Origin: Pseudocitrobacter corydidari
Lineage (GTDB): Bacteria > Pseudomonadota > Gammaproteobacteria > Enterobacterales > Enterobacteriaceae
Assembly: GCF_021172065.1 (NCBI RefSeq)
Contig: NZ_CP087880.1
Location: 3,510,583 to 3,574,582 of the forward strand
Direction of reading: 5' to 3'
Length of the DNA stretch: 64,000 nt
The notes beneath the pieces were generated by a model. The model searched no databases and was not told the origin of the DNA. It saw only the letters and a program-made list of their open reading frames with translations. A program made the position numbers and the translations under genes. Below are positions 51,659 through 64,000 of the stretch, one piece after another (positions within the stretch are counted from its first letter, which is position 1; each line of letters starts with the position of its first letter).

Positions 51659-52588
51659 TCAATCCAGCGTTGGATTCATATTCCGCAGATCGTATGGCGT
51701 GATCTGGTAGACGTAATAGTTGAGCCAGTTGGCAAACAGCAGATTACCGTGGCTACGCCAGGTGGCGCGCGGTTTGTTCTGCGGGTCGTTTTTCGGGAAG
51801 TAATTGTGCGGCACTTCCGGATTGAGACCGGCATCCACGTCACGGAAAAATTCACCTGCCAGCGTATTCGCGTCGTACTCAGGGTGGCCCGTCACAAATG
51901 CGATACGCTTGTCTTTGCTGGCAAAGAGATAAGCATCTCCGCCGTCTGTTTCCGCCAGAATATCGAGGTCGGTATAGTCGCGTATCAACGCTGCCGGGAA
52001 ATCGGCATAGCGTGAGTGTGGGGCGAGGAAACTGTCATCAAACCCGCGCGTAAGCAAGGCGTGTGGCTGAAGAATGTGGTGCTCATAGACGCCAGAGAGT
52101 TTGTCGTTGCGGGTCTGTTTGGGGATGCCATACAGAATGTTCAGCGCGGCCTGGACGGCCCAACAGACAAACAGCGTGGAGGTAACGTGATCTTTCGCCC
52201 ACTCCAGCACCTGCTTTATCTGCGGCCAGTAGGCGACATCGTTAAATTCGACCAGCCCCAACGGCGCACCGGTGACAATCAAGCCATCGAAGTTCTGATC
52301 GCGGATCTCGTCAAAATTACAGTAGAAGTTGTTCAGGTGCTCGGCAGGTGTATTGCGTGATTCCCGCGCGTCAATGCGTAACAGCTGGATATCCACCTGC
52401 AACGGCGAGTTAGAGAGAAGACGCAGGAACTGGTTTTCCGTTTCGATTTTCTTCGGCATCAGGTTAAGAATCAGGACCTTAAGCGGACGGATTTCCTGAC
52501 CTGTTGCGCGTGATGCGGTCATAACAAACACATTTTCATCACGCAAGAAATTGACGGCTGGTAGCTCGTCCTGTACCCGAATCGGCAT
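51659..52588 (-). CDS. metA: Homoserine O-succinyltransferase
   Basis: First committed step of methionine synthesis: homoserine plus succinyl-CoA. 309 aa, same as E. coli. Catalytic Cys142 is in [13 protein letters not shown] and the His/Glu pair in [10 protein letters not shown] (about 235-237). [15 protein letters not shown] is conserved. Upstream tandem MetJ boxes predict repression by methionine. With metH, the last step of the pathway, it makes this window rich in methionine genes. Confidence 0.98.
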   Translation of the reverse strand: MPIRVQDELPAVNFLRDENVFVMTASRATGQEIRPLKVLILNLMPKKIETENQFLRLLSNSPLQVDIQLLRIDARESRNTPAEHLNNFYCNFDEIRDQNFDGLIVTGAPLGLVEFNDVAYWPQIKQVLEWAKDHVTSTLFVCWAVQAALNILYGIPKQTRNDKLSGVYEHHILQPHALLTRGFDDSFLAPHSRYADFPAALIRDYTDLDILAETDGGDAYLFASKDKRIAFVTGHPEYDANTLAGEFFRDVDAGLNPEVPHNYFPKNDPQNKPRATWRSHGNLLFANWLNYYVYQITPYDLRNMNPTLD

Positions 52589-52607
52589 AACCTTGTTACC
52601 TCACAAC

Positions 52608-52639
52608 ATACGTATAAACGTTTAGACATCCAGATAGCT
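52608..52639 (-). promoter_or_regulatory. Tandem MetJ (met) boxes of metA
   Basis: Four adjacent 8-mers ATACGTAT, AAACGTTT, AGACATCC, AGATAGCT match the met-box consensus AGACGTCT at 6, 6, 6 and 5 of 8 positions. They start 20 nt upstream of the metA ATG. MetJ binds such tandem arrays cooperatively. Confidence 0.75.
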
Positions 52640-52744
52640 GACAATAACCAGGAATAGGTGAAATGTCGAGTCTGCATGTGAAAGGTGAGAAAGTTTCACC
52701 GACAACATTACCGTAGAATATAAGAATTAATAAAAGGAGTATCT

Positions 52745-53188
52745 ATGGTTATTAGTATTCGCCGTTCACGGCACGATGAAGGGGAAAAACTGGTTGCTGT
52801 CTGGTGCCGTTCTGTTGATGCCACGCACCATTTTTTGTCTGCTGAGTATCGGGCTGAGCTGGAGACGCTGGTACGCTCATTTTTACCGGAGGCACCGTTA
52901 TGGGTTGCAGCCAATGCGCAGGATGAGCCGGTGGGTTTTATGTTGTTGAGCGGGCAGCATATGGATGCATTGTTTGTGGATCCTGATGTGCGTGGGATGG
53001 GAGTTGGCCGTTTGTTGGTTGAACATGCGCTTTCTCAGGCACCAGCGTTAACGACCAATGTGAATGAGCAGAACGAGCAGGCGGTTGGGTTTTATAAGAG
53101 GATGGGGTTTAGGGTGACAGGACGCAGCGAGGTGGACGATCTCGGGAAGCCGTATCCGTTGTTGAACCTGGCGTATTTGAAGGGGTAG
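52745..53188 (+). CDS. yjaB: GNAT-family N-acetyltransferase YjaB
   Basis: 147 aa, same as E. coli YjaB, an acetyl-CoA-dependent acetyltransferase of unknown substrate. The acetyl-CoA pyrophosphate loop is DVRGMGVGRLLVEHAL (about 82-97), and the C-terminal NEQNEQAVGFYKRMGF is typical of the fold. AAGGAG precedes the ATG. Divergent from metA; followed by a REP pair and the rRNA operon terminators. Confidence 0.95.
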   Translation: MVISIRRSRHDEGEKLVAVWCRSVDATHHFLSAEYRAELETLVRSFLPEAPLWVAANAQDEPVGFMLLSGQHMDALFVDPDVRGMGVGRLLVEHALSQAPALTTNVNEQNEQAVGFYKRMGFRVTGRSEVDDLGKPYPLLNLAYLKG

Positions 53189-53201
53189 TGCGCGCTGTGT
53201 T

Positions 53202-53280
53202 GCCCGGTGGCGCTTGCGCTTACCGGGCCTACAATGTGCATCGTACCCGTAGGCCGGATAAGGCGCAGCCGCCATCCGGC
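53202..53280. repeat. REP pair between yjaB and the rRNA operon
   Basis: GCCCGGTGGCGCTTGCGC... at 53202-53232 and inverted GTAGGCCGGATAAGGCGCAG... at 53249-53280. Confidence 0.87.
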
Positions 53281-53301
53281 ATTGTTTTTTCGCTCCAGCG
53301 C

Positions 53302-53328
53302 AAAAAGGCCATCCTTTCGGATGGCCTT
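53302..53328 (-). terminator. rRNA operon terminator T2
   Basis: AAGGCCATCC (53305-53314), TTTC, GGATGGCCTT (53319-53328), with TTTTTGCG on the minus strand. Corresponds to E. coli rrnB T2 in sequence and position. Confidence 0.93.
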
Positions 53329-53461
53329 CTGCTTTATTTGATGCCTGGCAGTTTATGGCGGGCGTCCTGCCCGCCACCCTTCGGGCCGTTGCTTCGCAAC
53401 GTTCAAATCCGCTCCCGGCGGATTTGTCCTACTCGGGAGAGCGTTCACCGACAAACAACAG

Positions 53462-53498
53462 ATAAAACAAAAGGCCCAGTCTTTCGACTGAGCCTTTC
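53462..53498 (-). terminator. rRNA operon terminator T1
   Basis: AAAGGCCCAGTC (53470-53481), TTTC, GACTGAGCCTTT (53486-53497), followed on the minus strand by TTTTGTTTTATC. Corresponds to rrnB T1. Between T1 and T2 (53335-53460) lies further structured sequence containing a second copy of the TATTTGATGCCTGGCAGTT boundary motif. Confidence 0.95.
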
Positions 53499-53508
53499 GT
53501 TTTATTTG

Positions 53509-53628
53509 ATGCCTGGCAGTTCCCTACTCTCGCATGGGGAGGCCCCACACTACCATCGGCGCTACGGCGTTTCACTTCTGAGTTCGGCATGGGGTCAGGT
53601 GGGACCACCGCGCTAGTGCCGCCAGGCA
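53509..53628 (-). rRNA. rrf: 5S ribosomal RNA
   Basis: 120-nt 5S rRNA, starting TGCCTGGCGGC and ending GCCAGGCAT on the minus strand, with the closing stem intact. Follows 23S by 94 nt; no extra tRNA in between. Confidence 0.97.
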
Positions 53629-53722
53629 AATTCTGTTTATTAACCCGCTTATCGCCGGTTAATTTAATCTGTCATCAAGCTTACTTATCGATGTCTCTTC
53701 GCCAAAACATCTTCGGCGTTGT

Positions 53723-56629
<2,907 letters not shown>

Positions 56630-56734
56630 TCACAACCCGAAGATGTTTCGTAAAACACCATCGTGTTGCGAAAATTTGAGAGACTCGAACACACTTAAAT
56701 AGTGTGTCGTTTCAATTTTCAGCTTGATCCAGAT

Positions 56735-56750
56735 TTTTAAAGAGCAAATA
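56735..56750 (-). promoter_or_regulatory. Spacer boxA antitermination site
   Basis: On the minus strand TTGCTCTTTAAAAATC lies between tRNA-Glu and 23S, the usual place for the spacer boxA used by the Nus complex. Confidence 0.6.
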
Positions 56751-56821
56751 TCTCAAACGTCACCCGAAGATGAGTTTTGAGATATGACGGTCGGCGACTT
56801 TCACTCACACATACCAGCAAG

Positions 56822-56897
56822 TGGCGTCCCCTAGGGGATTCGAACCCCTGTTACCGCCGTGAAAGGGCGGTGTCCTGGGCCTCTAGACGAAGGGGAC
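56822..56897 (-). tRNA. gltT: tRNA-Glu (anticodon TTC)
   Basis: 76-nt tRNA with encoded CCA: GTCCCCTTCGTC at the 5' end, anticodon loop CCCTTTCACG, T-arm GGTTCGAATCC, acceptor ending GGGGACGCCA. Located in the 16S-23S spacer, as in E. coli rrnB/C/E/G. The gene number suffix is a positional guess. Confidence 0.97.
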
Positions 56898-56982
56898 ACT
56901 GAAGTCTCAATCGCAAGACGCCTTGCTATTTACTTTTCATCAGACAATCTGTGTGGACACTTCAAGGAACGGTTCTTTAAGG

Positions 56983-58524
<1,542 letters not shown>

Positions 58525-58652
58525 AAGTTTGATGCTCGTGAATTAAACTTCGTAATGAATTACGTGTTCACTCAGAGACTTGGTATTCATTTATCGTCTT
58601 GCGACGTTAAGAATCCGTATCATTGAGTGCCCACACAGATTGTCTGATAAAT

Positions 58653-58664
58653 TGTTAAAGAGCA
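58653..58664 (-). promoter_or_regulatory. Leader boxA of the rRNA operon
   Basis: TGCTCTTTAACA on the minus strand, 129 nt upstream of 16S; canonical boxA for rRNA antitermination. Confidence 0.88.
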
Positions 58665-58702
58665 GTTGCGACGCGCTTTAGCGAACTGTCGCGAGGTGGC
58701 GT

Positions 58703-58730
58703 ATATTACGCTTTCCTCTTTCAGAGTCAA
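58703..58730 (-). promoter_or_regulatory. rRNA promoter P2
   Basis: On the minus strand TTGACT (58725-58730), 16-nt spacer, TAATAT (58703-58708). Confidence 0.85.
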
Positions 58731-58791
58731 CCCTGATTTTCAGGATTTTTCTCTTCAACCGAAGCGGCTGTTGCCGTGTCAGTGGGAGCGC

Positions 58792-58819
58792 ATTATAGGG
58801 AGTTCTCGTGAGGCTGCAA
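58792..58819 (-). promoter_or_regulatory. rRNA promoter P1
   Basis: On the minus strand TTGCAG (58814-58819), 16-nt spacer, TATAAT (58792-58797), followed by a GC-rich GCGCTCCC discriminator as expected for ppGpp control. AT-rich sequence upstream (58826-58850) could be an UP element. Confidence 0.9.
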
Positions 58820-58895
58820 CCCTAAATATGCGGTAATTTTACCGACTGCTGAAATCCACAGCAAAACCCCATTTTATACCAACTTAACCACAGAG

Positions 58896-58904
58896 TTATC
58901 CACA
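58896..58904 (+). promoter_or_regulatory. DnaA-box sequence upstream of the rRNA operon
   Basis: TTATCCACA is the exact 9-mer DnaA-box consensus, about 75 bp upstream of rrn P1. A single box; its function is unproven. Confidence 0.45.
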
Positions 58905-58990
58905 ACCTGGCAGATCTTTTCTCTCTATAAAGGGTATCGTGAGCGAATAATCCGGATAGCTCGAATGAAAAAGAAAAATTCGCGAGCGTT

Positions 58991-59006
58991 GCGCAAACGT
59001 TTTCGT
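58991..59006 (+). promoter_or_regulatory. PurR operator of purHD
   Basis: GCGCAAACGTTTTCGT matches the PurR consensus ACGCAAACGTTTTCGT at 15 of 16 positions and abuts a TACAAT -10-like hexamer, consistent with purine repression. Confidence 0.9.
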
Positions 59007-59031
59007 TACAATGCCACCGCAAAACAAGGAT

Positions 59032-59080
59032 GCCCCGTAAGGGGCGTTAGCTGAGTTTTTCGCGAAAAATTCAGCTAACG
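59032..59080 (+). other. Two strong hairpins in the purH leader
   Basis: GCCCCGTAAGGGGC (59032-59045) is followed by a long stem: CGTTAGCTGA (59045-59054) with TCAGCTAACG (59071-59080), enclosing the palindrome TTTTTCGCGAAAAA with only a G-U pair at the junction. It ends 33 nt before the purH ATG. Confidence 0.6.
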
Positions 59081-59113
59081 CTCTCTGTAATAGTCAAATC
59101 CAGGGGATTTACC

Positions 59114-60703
59114 ATGCAACAACGTCGTCCAGTCCGCCGCGCTCTGCTCAGTGTTTCTGACAAAGCCGGTATCGTCGAATTCGCCCAGGCACTTTCCGCA
59201 CGCGGTGTGGAGCTGCTGTCTACAGGGGGCACTGCCCGTCTGTTAGCAGAAAAAGGTCTGCCGGTAACCGAAGTTTCCGATTACACCGGTTTCCCGGAGA
59301 TGATGGATGGACGCGTGAAGACCCTGCATCCGAAAGTACATGGTGGCATTCTGGGCCGTCGCGGCCAGGACGATGCCATTATGGAGCAGCACCACATCCA
59401 GCCTATCGATATGGTGGTTGTTAACCTGTATCCGTTCGCCCAGACCGTGGCCCGTGAAGGCTGCTCGCTGGAAGATGCGGTTGAAAACATCGATATCGGC
59501 GGCCCAACCATGGTGCGCTCCGCCGCCAAGAACCATAAAGATGTCGCAATCGTGGTGAAGAGCAGCGACTACGACGCCATTATTAAAGAGATGGATGCCA
59601 ACGAAGGATCGCTGACGCTTGCAACCCGTTTCGACCTCGCCATCAAAGCCTTCGAACACACCGCCGCCTACGACAGCATGATTGCCAACTACTTCGGCAC
59701 CATGGTTCCGGCTTACCACGGTGAAAGCAAAGAAGCCGCCGGTCGCTTCCCGCGTACGCTGAACCTGAACTTCATTAAGAAGCAGGATATGCGCTACGGC
59801 GAGAACAGCCACCAGCAGGCTGCCTTCTATATAGAAGAGAATGTGAAAGAAGCGTCCGTTGCCACCGCAACCCAGGTTCAGGGTAAGGCCCTCTCTTATA
59901 ACAACATCGCCGATACCGATGCGGCGCTGGAGTGCGTGAAAGAGTTCGCCGAGCCGGCATGTGTGATTGTGAAGCACGCCAACCCTTGCGGCGTGGCTAT
60001 CGGCAATTCCATTCTTGATGCTTACGATCGCGCGTACAAAACCGACCCAACCTCCGCATTCGGCGGCATTATTGCCTTTAACCGCGAGCTGGATGCGGAA
60101 ACCGCGCAGGCCATCATTTCTCGTCAGTTTGTTGAAGTAATCATTGCGCCGTCCGCCAGCGAAGAAGCCCTGAAAATCACCGCCGCTAAGCAGAACGTTC
60201 GCGTTCTGACCTGCGGTCAGTGGGGCGAGCGCGTTCCGGGTCTTGATTTCAAACGCGTTAACGGCGGTCTGCTGGTTCAGGATCGCGATCTGGGGATGGT
60301 CGGTGCAGAAGAACTGCGCGTTGTCACCCAACGTCAGCCGAGCGAACAGGAACTGCGTGATGCGCTGTTCTGCTGGAAAGTGGCGAAGTTCGTGAAATCC
60401 AACGCTATCGTCTATGCCAAAAACAATATGACCATTGGGATTGGCGCGGGCCAGATGAGCCGCGTGTACTCCGCGAAAATCGCCGGTATTAAAGCCGCCG
60501 ATGAAGGTCTGGAAGTGAAAGGTTCCTCGATGGCTTCTGACGCGTTCTTCCCGTTCCGCGACGGTATTGATGCCGCTGCCGCTGCGGGCGTGACCTGTGT
60601 AATCCAGCCTGGCGGTTCTATCCGTGATGACGAAGTGATTGCCGCTGCCGACGAGCACGGTATTGCGATGCTCTTCACCGACATGCGCCACTTCCGCCAT
60701 TAA
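59114..60703 (+). CDS. purH: Bifunctional AICAR formyltransferase/IMP cyclohydrolase
   Basis: Last two steps of IMP synthesis. 529 aa, same as E. coli. The IMP cyclohydrolase (MGS-like) domain occupies about 1-195 ([37 protein letters not shown]). The formyltransferase domain follows, with [17 protein letters not shown], the Lys-His pair in [12 protein letters not shown] and [36 protein letters not shown]. It is preceded by AGGGG at an ordinary distance. First gene of purHD. Confidence 0.98.
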   Translation: MQQRRPVRRALLSVSDKAGIVEFAQALSARGVELLSTGGTARLLAEKGLPVTEVSDYTGFPEMMDGRVKTLHPKVHGGILGRRGQDDAIMEQHHIQPIDMVVVNLYPFAQTVAREGCSLEDAVENIDIGGPTMVRSAAKNHKDVAIVVKSSDYDAIIKEMDANEGSLTLATRFDLAIKAFEHTAAYDSMIANYFGTMVPAYHGESKEAAGRFPRTLNLNFIKKQDMRYGENSHQQAAFYIEENVKEASVATATQVQGKALSYNNIADTDAALECVKEFAEPACVIVKHANPCGVAIGNSILDAYDRAYKTDPTSAFGGIIAFNRELDAETAQAIISRQFVEVIIAPSASEEALKITAAKQNVRVLTCGQWGERVPGLDFKRVNGGLLVQDRDLGMVGAEELRVVTQRQPSEQELRDALFCWKVAKFVKSNAIVYAKNNMTIGIGAGQMSRVYSAKIAGIKAADEGLEVKGSSMASDAFFPFRDGIDAAAAAGVTCVIQPGGSIRDDEVIAAADEHGIAMLFTDMRHFRH

Positions 60704-60714
60704 TGGAGCGATAG

Positions 60715-62007
60715 ATGAAAGTATTAGTGATTGGTAACGGCGGGCGCGAGCACGCGCTGGCCTGGAAAGCGGCCCAGTCGCCGCTGGTTGAGACTGTTTT
60801 TGTTGCTCCGGGTAATGCAGGCACTGCGCTGGAGCCTGCACTGCAAAACGTCGCTATCGGCGTGACCGATATCCCGGCGCTGTTGGATTTCGCACAAAAC
60901 GAAAAGATTGATCTGACCATCGTCGGCCCGGAAGCGCCGCTGGTGAAAGGCGTGGTCGATACCTTCCGCGCCGCCGGGCTGAAAATCTTCGGCCCAACCG
61001 CAGGTGCGGCCCAACTGGAAGGCTCAAAAGCGTTTACCAAAGATTTCCTGGCCCGCCATAAGATCCCTACGGCGGAATACCAGAACTTCACCGAGGTAGA
61101 ACCTGCGCTGGCGTATCTACGTGAGAAAGGCGCGCCAATCGTCATTAAAGCTGACGGTCTGGCAGCCGGGAAAGGCGTTATCGTGGCGATGACGCTGGAA
61201 GAAGCCGAAGCGGCTGTTCACGATATGCTGGCGGGCAACGCTTTCGGCGACGCGGGTCATCGCATCGTTATCGAAGAGTTCCTCGATGGCGAAGAAGCGA
61301 GCTTTATCGTGATGGTGGACGGCGAGCATGTGCTGCCGATGGCTACCAGCCAGGATCACAAACGCGTAGGCGATAAAGATACCGGACCAAACACCGGCGG
61401 GATGGGCGCTTACTCCCCCGCGCCGGTAGTAACCGATGAAGTTCATCAGCGCACCATGGAACGTATCATCTGGCCAACCGTGAAAGGCATGGCGGCGGAA
61501 GGCAACACCTACACCGGTTTTCTCTATGCGGGCCTGATGATCGACAAACAGGGCAATCCGAAGGTTATTGAATTTAACTGCCGCTTTGGCGATCCGGAAA
61601 CCCAGCCAATCATGCTGCGTATGAAGTCCGATCTGGTTGAGCTCTGCCTGGCGGCCTGTGAAGGCAAACTGGACGAGAAAACGTCAGAGTGGGATGAACG
61701 CGCTTCTCTCGGCGTGGTGATGGCTGCGGGTGGATATCCGGGGGATTACCGCAAGGGTGATGTTATTCATGGCCTACCACTGGAAGAAGTCGAAGGCGGG
61801 AAAGTGTTCCAGGCGGGTACTACGCTTTCTGCGGATGAGCAGGTACTGACCAACGGCGGGCGCGTACTGTGCGTGACCGCATTGGGTCACACCGTGGCAG
61901 AAGCGCAGAAACGTGCCTACGCGCTGATGAGCGATATTCACTGGGATGGCAGTTTCAGCCGCTCGGATATCGGTTACCGAGCAATTGCGCGCGAGCAAGG
62001 CGAGTAA
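60715..62007 (+). CDS. purD: Phosphoribosylamine-glycine ligase
   Basis: Second step of purine synthesis, ATP-grasp enzyme joining glycine to phosphoribosylamine. 430 aa (E. coli 429). N-domain KVLVIGNGGREHALAWK, ATP-grasp region VIKADGLAAGKGVIVA, metal site NPKVIEFNCRFGDPETQPIM, C-domain GDVIHGLPL. It starts 11 nt after purH. In E. coli zraPSR follows; here only 46 bp separate purD from yjaH. Confidence 0.98.
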   Translation: MKVLVIGNGGREHALAWKAAQSPLVETVFVAPGNAGTALEPALQNVAIGVTDIPALLDFAQNEKIDLTIVGPEAPLVKGVVDTFRAAGLKIFGPTAGAAQLEGSKAFTKDFLARHKIPTAEYQNFTEVEPALAYLREKGAPIVIKADGLAAGKGVIVAMTLEEAEAAVHDMLAGNAFGDAGHRIVIEEFLDGEEASFIVMVDGEHVLPMATSQDHKRVGDKDTGPNTGGMGAYSPAPVVTDEVHQRTMERIIWPTVKGMAAEGNTYTGFLYAGLMIDKQGNPKVIEFNCRFGDPETQPIMLRMKSDLVELCLAACEGKLDEKTSEWDERASLGVVMAAGGYPGDYRKGDVIHGLPLEEVEGGKVFQAGTTLSADEQVLTNGGRVLCVTALGHTVAEAQKRAYALMSDIHWDGSFSRSDIGYRAIAREQGE

Positions 62008-62017
62008 TTACCCACAC

Positions 62018-62037
62018 CCTCTCCCGCAAGGGAGAGG
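62018..62037. terminator. Hairpin between convergent purD and yjaH
   Basis: CCTCTCCC (62018-62025), GCAA, GGGAGAGG (62030-62037), a perfect 8-bp stem without a T tract. Possibly a shared transcript end. Confidence 0.5.
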
Positions 62038-62053
62038 AACCTCTTCAGGTTCG

Positions 62054-62752
62054 CTAGAAGCTCTTTTCCACTGGCTGCCAGGTACAGTAGTCCTGGTTAG
62101 CCACCAGCAGCAGTTGTGTCCCTTCAGACGACTCCAGCCAGGCAATGCTCACCTCTACCGATGAACAACGCTGGCGATTCTCAACATGCGCCAGCGCGCG
62201 GCTATCGAGGTCAGGCTTCACCACCTCGCCTTCGCAGGTCGTTACGCTATGATCCGCATGCCAACGCCCCTGACGCAGCACCACGCGCCCCTGACGCAAC
62301 GCGTCGCTGGTCTGGTGGATTTGCTCAGCACGGTAGCGATAAAGGGCCACCTGGTCGCTGGAGAGCTGCTGTTTCTGTCCGTCGACTTCCCGCTGCATGA
62401 AGCTCAGTTCACCGCGGCTGTCAAAACGGGCACGAATGTGTTCGGAAGGTTTGCTGTAGATATTCAGTTCAATCAGCGACAGCTGATCGCCCTGCCAGCG
62501 ATATTCGCTGGTTGTAGTGGCCCCATTGTGCCACGGGCTGGAAACAGCCAGAAGATGGGTTTCTCCGCCGGAGTCTTTGCGCCAGATGCGTACAGCCCCC
62601 TGGTCGTCGGCATAGCCGCTGGCGGTAAATGGCGGCAACGCGCTGTTATGGCTACAGGCAGACAGCAACAGTACGCCACCCAACGCCGCCACGGAGCACC
62701 AGATAGACAAAAGGGGTGAGACCACCCCTTCGCTAAAACTGTTCACTGCCAC
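62054..62752 (-). CDS. yjaH: DUF1481 lipoprotein YjaH
   Basis: 232 aa (E. coli 231) protein of unknown function. The N-terminus MAVNSFSEGVVSPLLSIWCSVAALGGVLLLSACSHN has a hydrophobic segment ending in a lipobox LLSAC, so it is a predicted lipoprotein (Cys about residue 33). The remainder is soluble and periplasmic. It lies 6 nt after hupA on the same strand and is probably cotranscribed with it. Confidence 0.92.
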   Translation of the reverse strand: MAVNSFSEGVVSPLLSIWCSVAALGGVLLLSACSHNSALPPFTASGYADDQGAVRIWRKDSGGETHLLAVSSPWHNGATTTSEYRWQGDQLSLIELNIYSKPSEHIRARFDSRGELSFMQREVDGQKQQLSSDQVALYRYRAEQIHQTSDALRQGRVVLRQGRWHADHSVTTCEGEVVKPDLDSRALAHVENRQRCSSVEVSIAWLESSEGTQLLLVANQDYCTWQPVEKSF

Positions 62753-62758
62753 GCGGTC

Positions 62759-63031
62759 TTACTTAACTGCGTCTTTCAGTGCTTTGCCAGAAACAAATGC
62801 CGGCACGTTAGCTGCGGCGATTTTGATTTCTTTACCGGTCTGCGGGTTGCGGCCAGTACGCTCAGCGCGGTGGTTCACTTTGAAGGTACCGAAACCAACC
62901 AGTTGTACAGCATCGCCTTCTTTCAGAGACTCAGTAATAGCAGCCAGAGTGGATTCCAGAGCAGCTTTAGCCTGGGTTTTGGACAGTTCTGCTTTGTCTG
63001 CAATTACATCAATCAGTTGAGTCTTGTTCAT
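62759..63031 (-). CDS. hupA: DNA-binding protein HU-alpha
   Basis: Nucleoid-associated architectural protein. 90 aa, same as E. coli HU-alpha, with the family signature [24 protein letters not shown] (DNA-binding arms with Pro63). [28 protein letters not shown] distinguishes alpha from beta. The 186 bp upstream to yjaG should contain its promoters; an 8-bp C/G hairpin lies there. Confidence 0.98.
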   Translation of the reverse strand: MNKTQLIDVIADKAELSKTQAKAALESTLAAITESLKEGDAVQLVGFGTFKVNHRAERTGRNPQTGKEIKIAAANVPAFVSGKALKDAVK

Positions 63032-63134
63032 AAGTTATCCTTACAATGTGTTTATCGCTTGCTAAGCATCGAGTGCGACGAAAATGCCAGAAAAGCACTC
63101 TCCTGCATACACGCACCGATAGCCACTTTTTTTC

Positions 63135-63165
63135 GCCCCCCAAATGTAGACCAGACGGGGGGCGG
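63135..63165 (-). other. GC-rich hairpin between yjaG and hupA
   Basis: CGCCCCCC (63135-63142) / GGGGGGCG (63158-63165), 15-nt loop. On the minus strand it is followed by an A run, so it is not a normal terminator for yjaG. It might act in the hupA leader. Confidence 0.4.
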
Positions 63166-63217
63166 AAGGGAAGCCTTCAGGCACGACAATTCAGGCGGTA
63201 AATCACGTTTTGTTGTC

Positions 63218-63808
63218 TCATTGCTTAAAATTTATACCAATATTGCTCTCGCCAGCCTCTTTGAGGTCTGCGCGCAGGCCTTTTATCAGTTCAACATCCC
63301 GTTCTTCGCTATCGGCTAAAACTCGGAAAATTTCCCACTGAATGTCCCATTCCTGTTCCACTGCCGGGTTCTCTTTAAGCTCTTCATCGGTCATTTCGCG
63401 ACCAGCCTGAGTCATCTCCAGCATCGCGACGGTGGTAATAGAACTCTTACTCACTTCGATGGCGTGTTCCAGGGTTTCACCGCTCAAACGAGAATGCACC
63501 AGTTCGCTCAATGCGACGCAGGCATCGATCGCCGGATAAACGCCGTACATGTCGAAATCGTCCGCCGCCGGGATCGCTTCTTCCAGCTTTTCGAGCTGGC
63601 TGTCGAAATTCACTTTGGCATCTTTTACCGTCAGCGTTTCCCAGATGAGATCCAGAATACGACGATAAACGTGCGGGTCGCCAAACTCTGACTCTTTGCA
63701 GAACATGGCGTAGTTCGGATACATACGCTCGCACAGGCAGGCCATAAAGGTGACGTGCTGCCAGCTTTCCAGCTTCTCCAGACGCAGGTGAATCGGGTTT
63801 TGTAACAT
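63218..63808 (-). CDS. yjaG: DUF416 family protein YjaG
   Basis: 196 aa, same as E. coli, all-helical cytosolic protein of unknown function (DUF416). Conserved start LQNPIHLRLEKLESWQHVTFMACLCERMYPNYAMF. Located between nfi and hupA on the same strand, as in E. coli. It lies 48 bp after nfi. Confidence 0.95.
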   Translation of the reverse strand: MLQNPIHLRLEKLESWQHVTFMACLCERMYPNYAMFCKESEFGDPHVYRRILDLIWETLTVKDAKVNFDSQLEKLEEAIPAADDFDMYGVYPAIDACVALSELVHSRLSGETLEHAIEVSKSSITTVAMLEMTQAGREMTDEELKENPAVEQEWDIQWEIFRVLADSEERDVELIKGLRADLKEAGESNIGINFKQ

Positions 63809-63856
63809 GATGAGTTCTCAAATGCGGAAATTAGCCGCAGTTTACCTGAATTGTGG

Positions 63857-64000
63857 TTATTTTGCTGTAAGGCGCATAAAGGCGGCGCGTTCAGAAGCGA
63901 CGGCATCCGCCCAGCGTGTTGGCTCCGGCAGACGGTAGCCTTTCATACAGTGTTGCACCCATGAAAGCGCACTGTCAGTGCTCACGCGGTGCCCCGTCGC
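63857..64000 (-). CDS. nfi: Endonuclease V, C-terminal end only
   Basis: The last 47 residues of deoxyinosine-specific endonuclease V, cut by the window edge. The translation of the minus strand, [20 protein letters not shown] then [20 protein letters not shown], matches the E. coli Nfi C-terminus. The stop is TAA at 63857-63859. Too short for a length-based gene call, but clear by homology and by its place next to yjaG. Confidence 0.92.
   Translation of the reverse strand, partial: ATGHRVSTDSALSWVQHCMKGYRLPEPTRWADAVASERAAFMRLTAK

Larger units (their letters stand above)
58820..59113. promoter_or_regulatory. Intergenic region between rrn P1 and purH
   Basis: 294 bp shared by divergent promoters. 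It holds an exact DnaA-box consensus TTATCCACA (58896-58904), a PurR operator, a TACAAT -10-like hexamer (59007-59012) and two hairpins in the purH leader. No gene seen. Confidence 0.75.

Noticed and set aside
58822..59022. 66-codon minus-strand frame in the rrn/purH gap
   Set aside because: It covers the DnaA box and PurR operator, has no ribosome site and resembles no family.
59243..60841. 532-codon open frame opposite purH
   Set aside because: Antisense shadow; purH is intact and conserved over its whole length.

Overview
The window is a stretch of enterobacterial chromosome. Nearly every gene has a close, similarly sized E. coli counterpart in the same relative order: qor-pspG-dusA-zur-yjbJ-dinF-lexA-dgkA/plsB-ubiAC-mal-psiE-yjbHGFE-pgi-lysC-yjbD-rluF-pepE-yjbB-metH-iclR-aceKAB-metA-yjaB-rrn-purHD-yjaH-hupA-yjaG-nfi. 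Diverged proteins (LamB loops, PlsB tail), a complete L-sorbose operon, and the absence of arpA and zraPSR exclude K-12-like E. coli. The 16S variable regions and the REP style resemble Citrobacter as I remember it, but the genus is not settled. Both ends are cut inside genes: qor on the left, nfi on the right.

Layout. 1-10.2 kb: qor end, phage-shock gene pspG behind a sigma-54 promoter, tRNA dihydrouridine synthase, a TraF-family outer-membrane protein, zinc regulator zur, stress protein yjbJ, the lexA-dinF SOS operon with two SOS boxes, and dgkA/plsB for lipid synthesis. 10.2-20.1 kb: ubiCA, then the divergent maltose regulon malK-lamB-malM and malEFG around a shared regulatory region, and psiE. 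20.1-24.6 kb: a 78-bp-period REP array and the yjbEFGH exopolysaccharide operon. 24.6-29.2 kb: pgi, a lysine riboswitch with lysC, and a PanS-like BASS transporter.

29.2-39.8 kb is the most variable part. A first HigBA-type toxin-antitoxin pair lies between panS and yjbD. The sor operon (sorCDFBAME plus a translationally coupled AroE-like gene) follows rluF. A second HigBA-type pair then precedes pepE. Compared with the E. coli order, these are insertions at two nearby junctions in a conserved backbone. The sor gene set predicts uptake and phosphorylation of L-sorbose by a mannose-family PTS (SorFBAM), reduction by SorE to glucitol-6-phosphate, and oxidation by SorD to fructose-6-phosphate, under SorC control.

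39.8-53.2 kb: yjbB, B12-dependent methionine synthase, the glyoxylate-shunt operon aceBAK with its repressor iclR (recognisable IclR sites at both promoters), metA with MetJ boxes, and yjaB. 53.2-59 kb: a complete rRNA operon on the minus strand (16S, tRNA-Glu, 23S, 5S) with P1/P2 promoters, boxA and tandem terminators. 59-64 kb: purHD with a PurR site, yjaH, hupA, yjaG and the nfi end.

REP/BIME repeats sit in nine intergenic positions, and two of them run into coding sequence (plsB and aceK ends). No insertion sequence, prophage or CRISPR was seen. I found no clearly unprecedented system. The best leads are the AroE-like eighth sor gene, the two toxin-antitoxin loci with palindromic promoter sites, the repeated SorC-like sites, the TraF-like gene and the REP-derived AceK tail.
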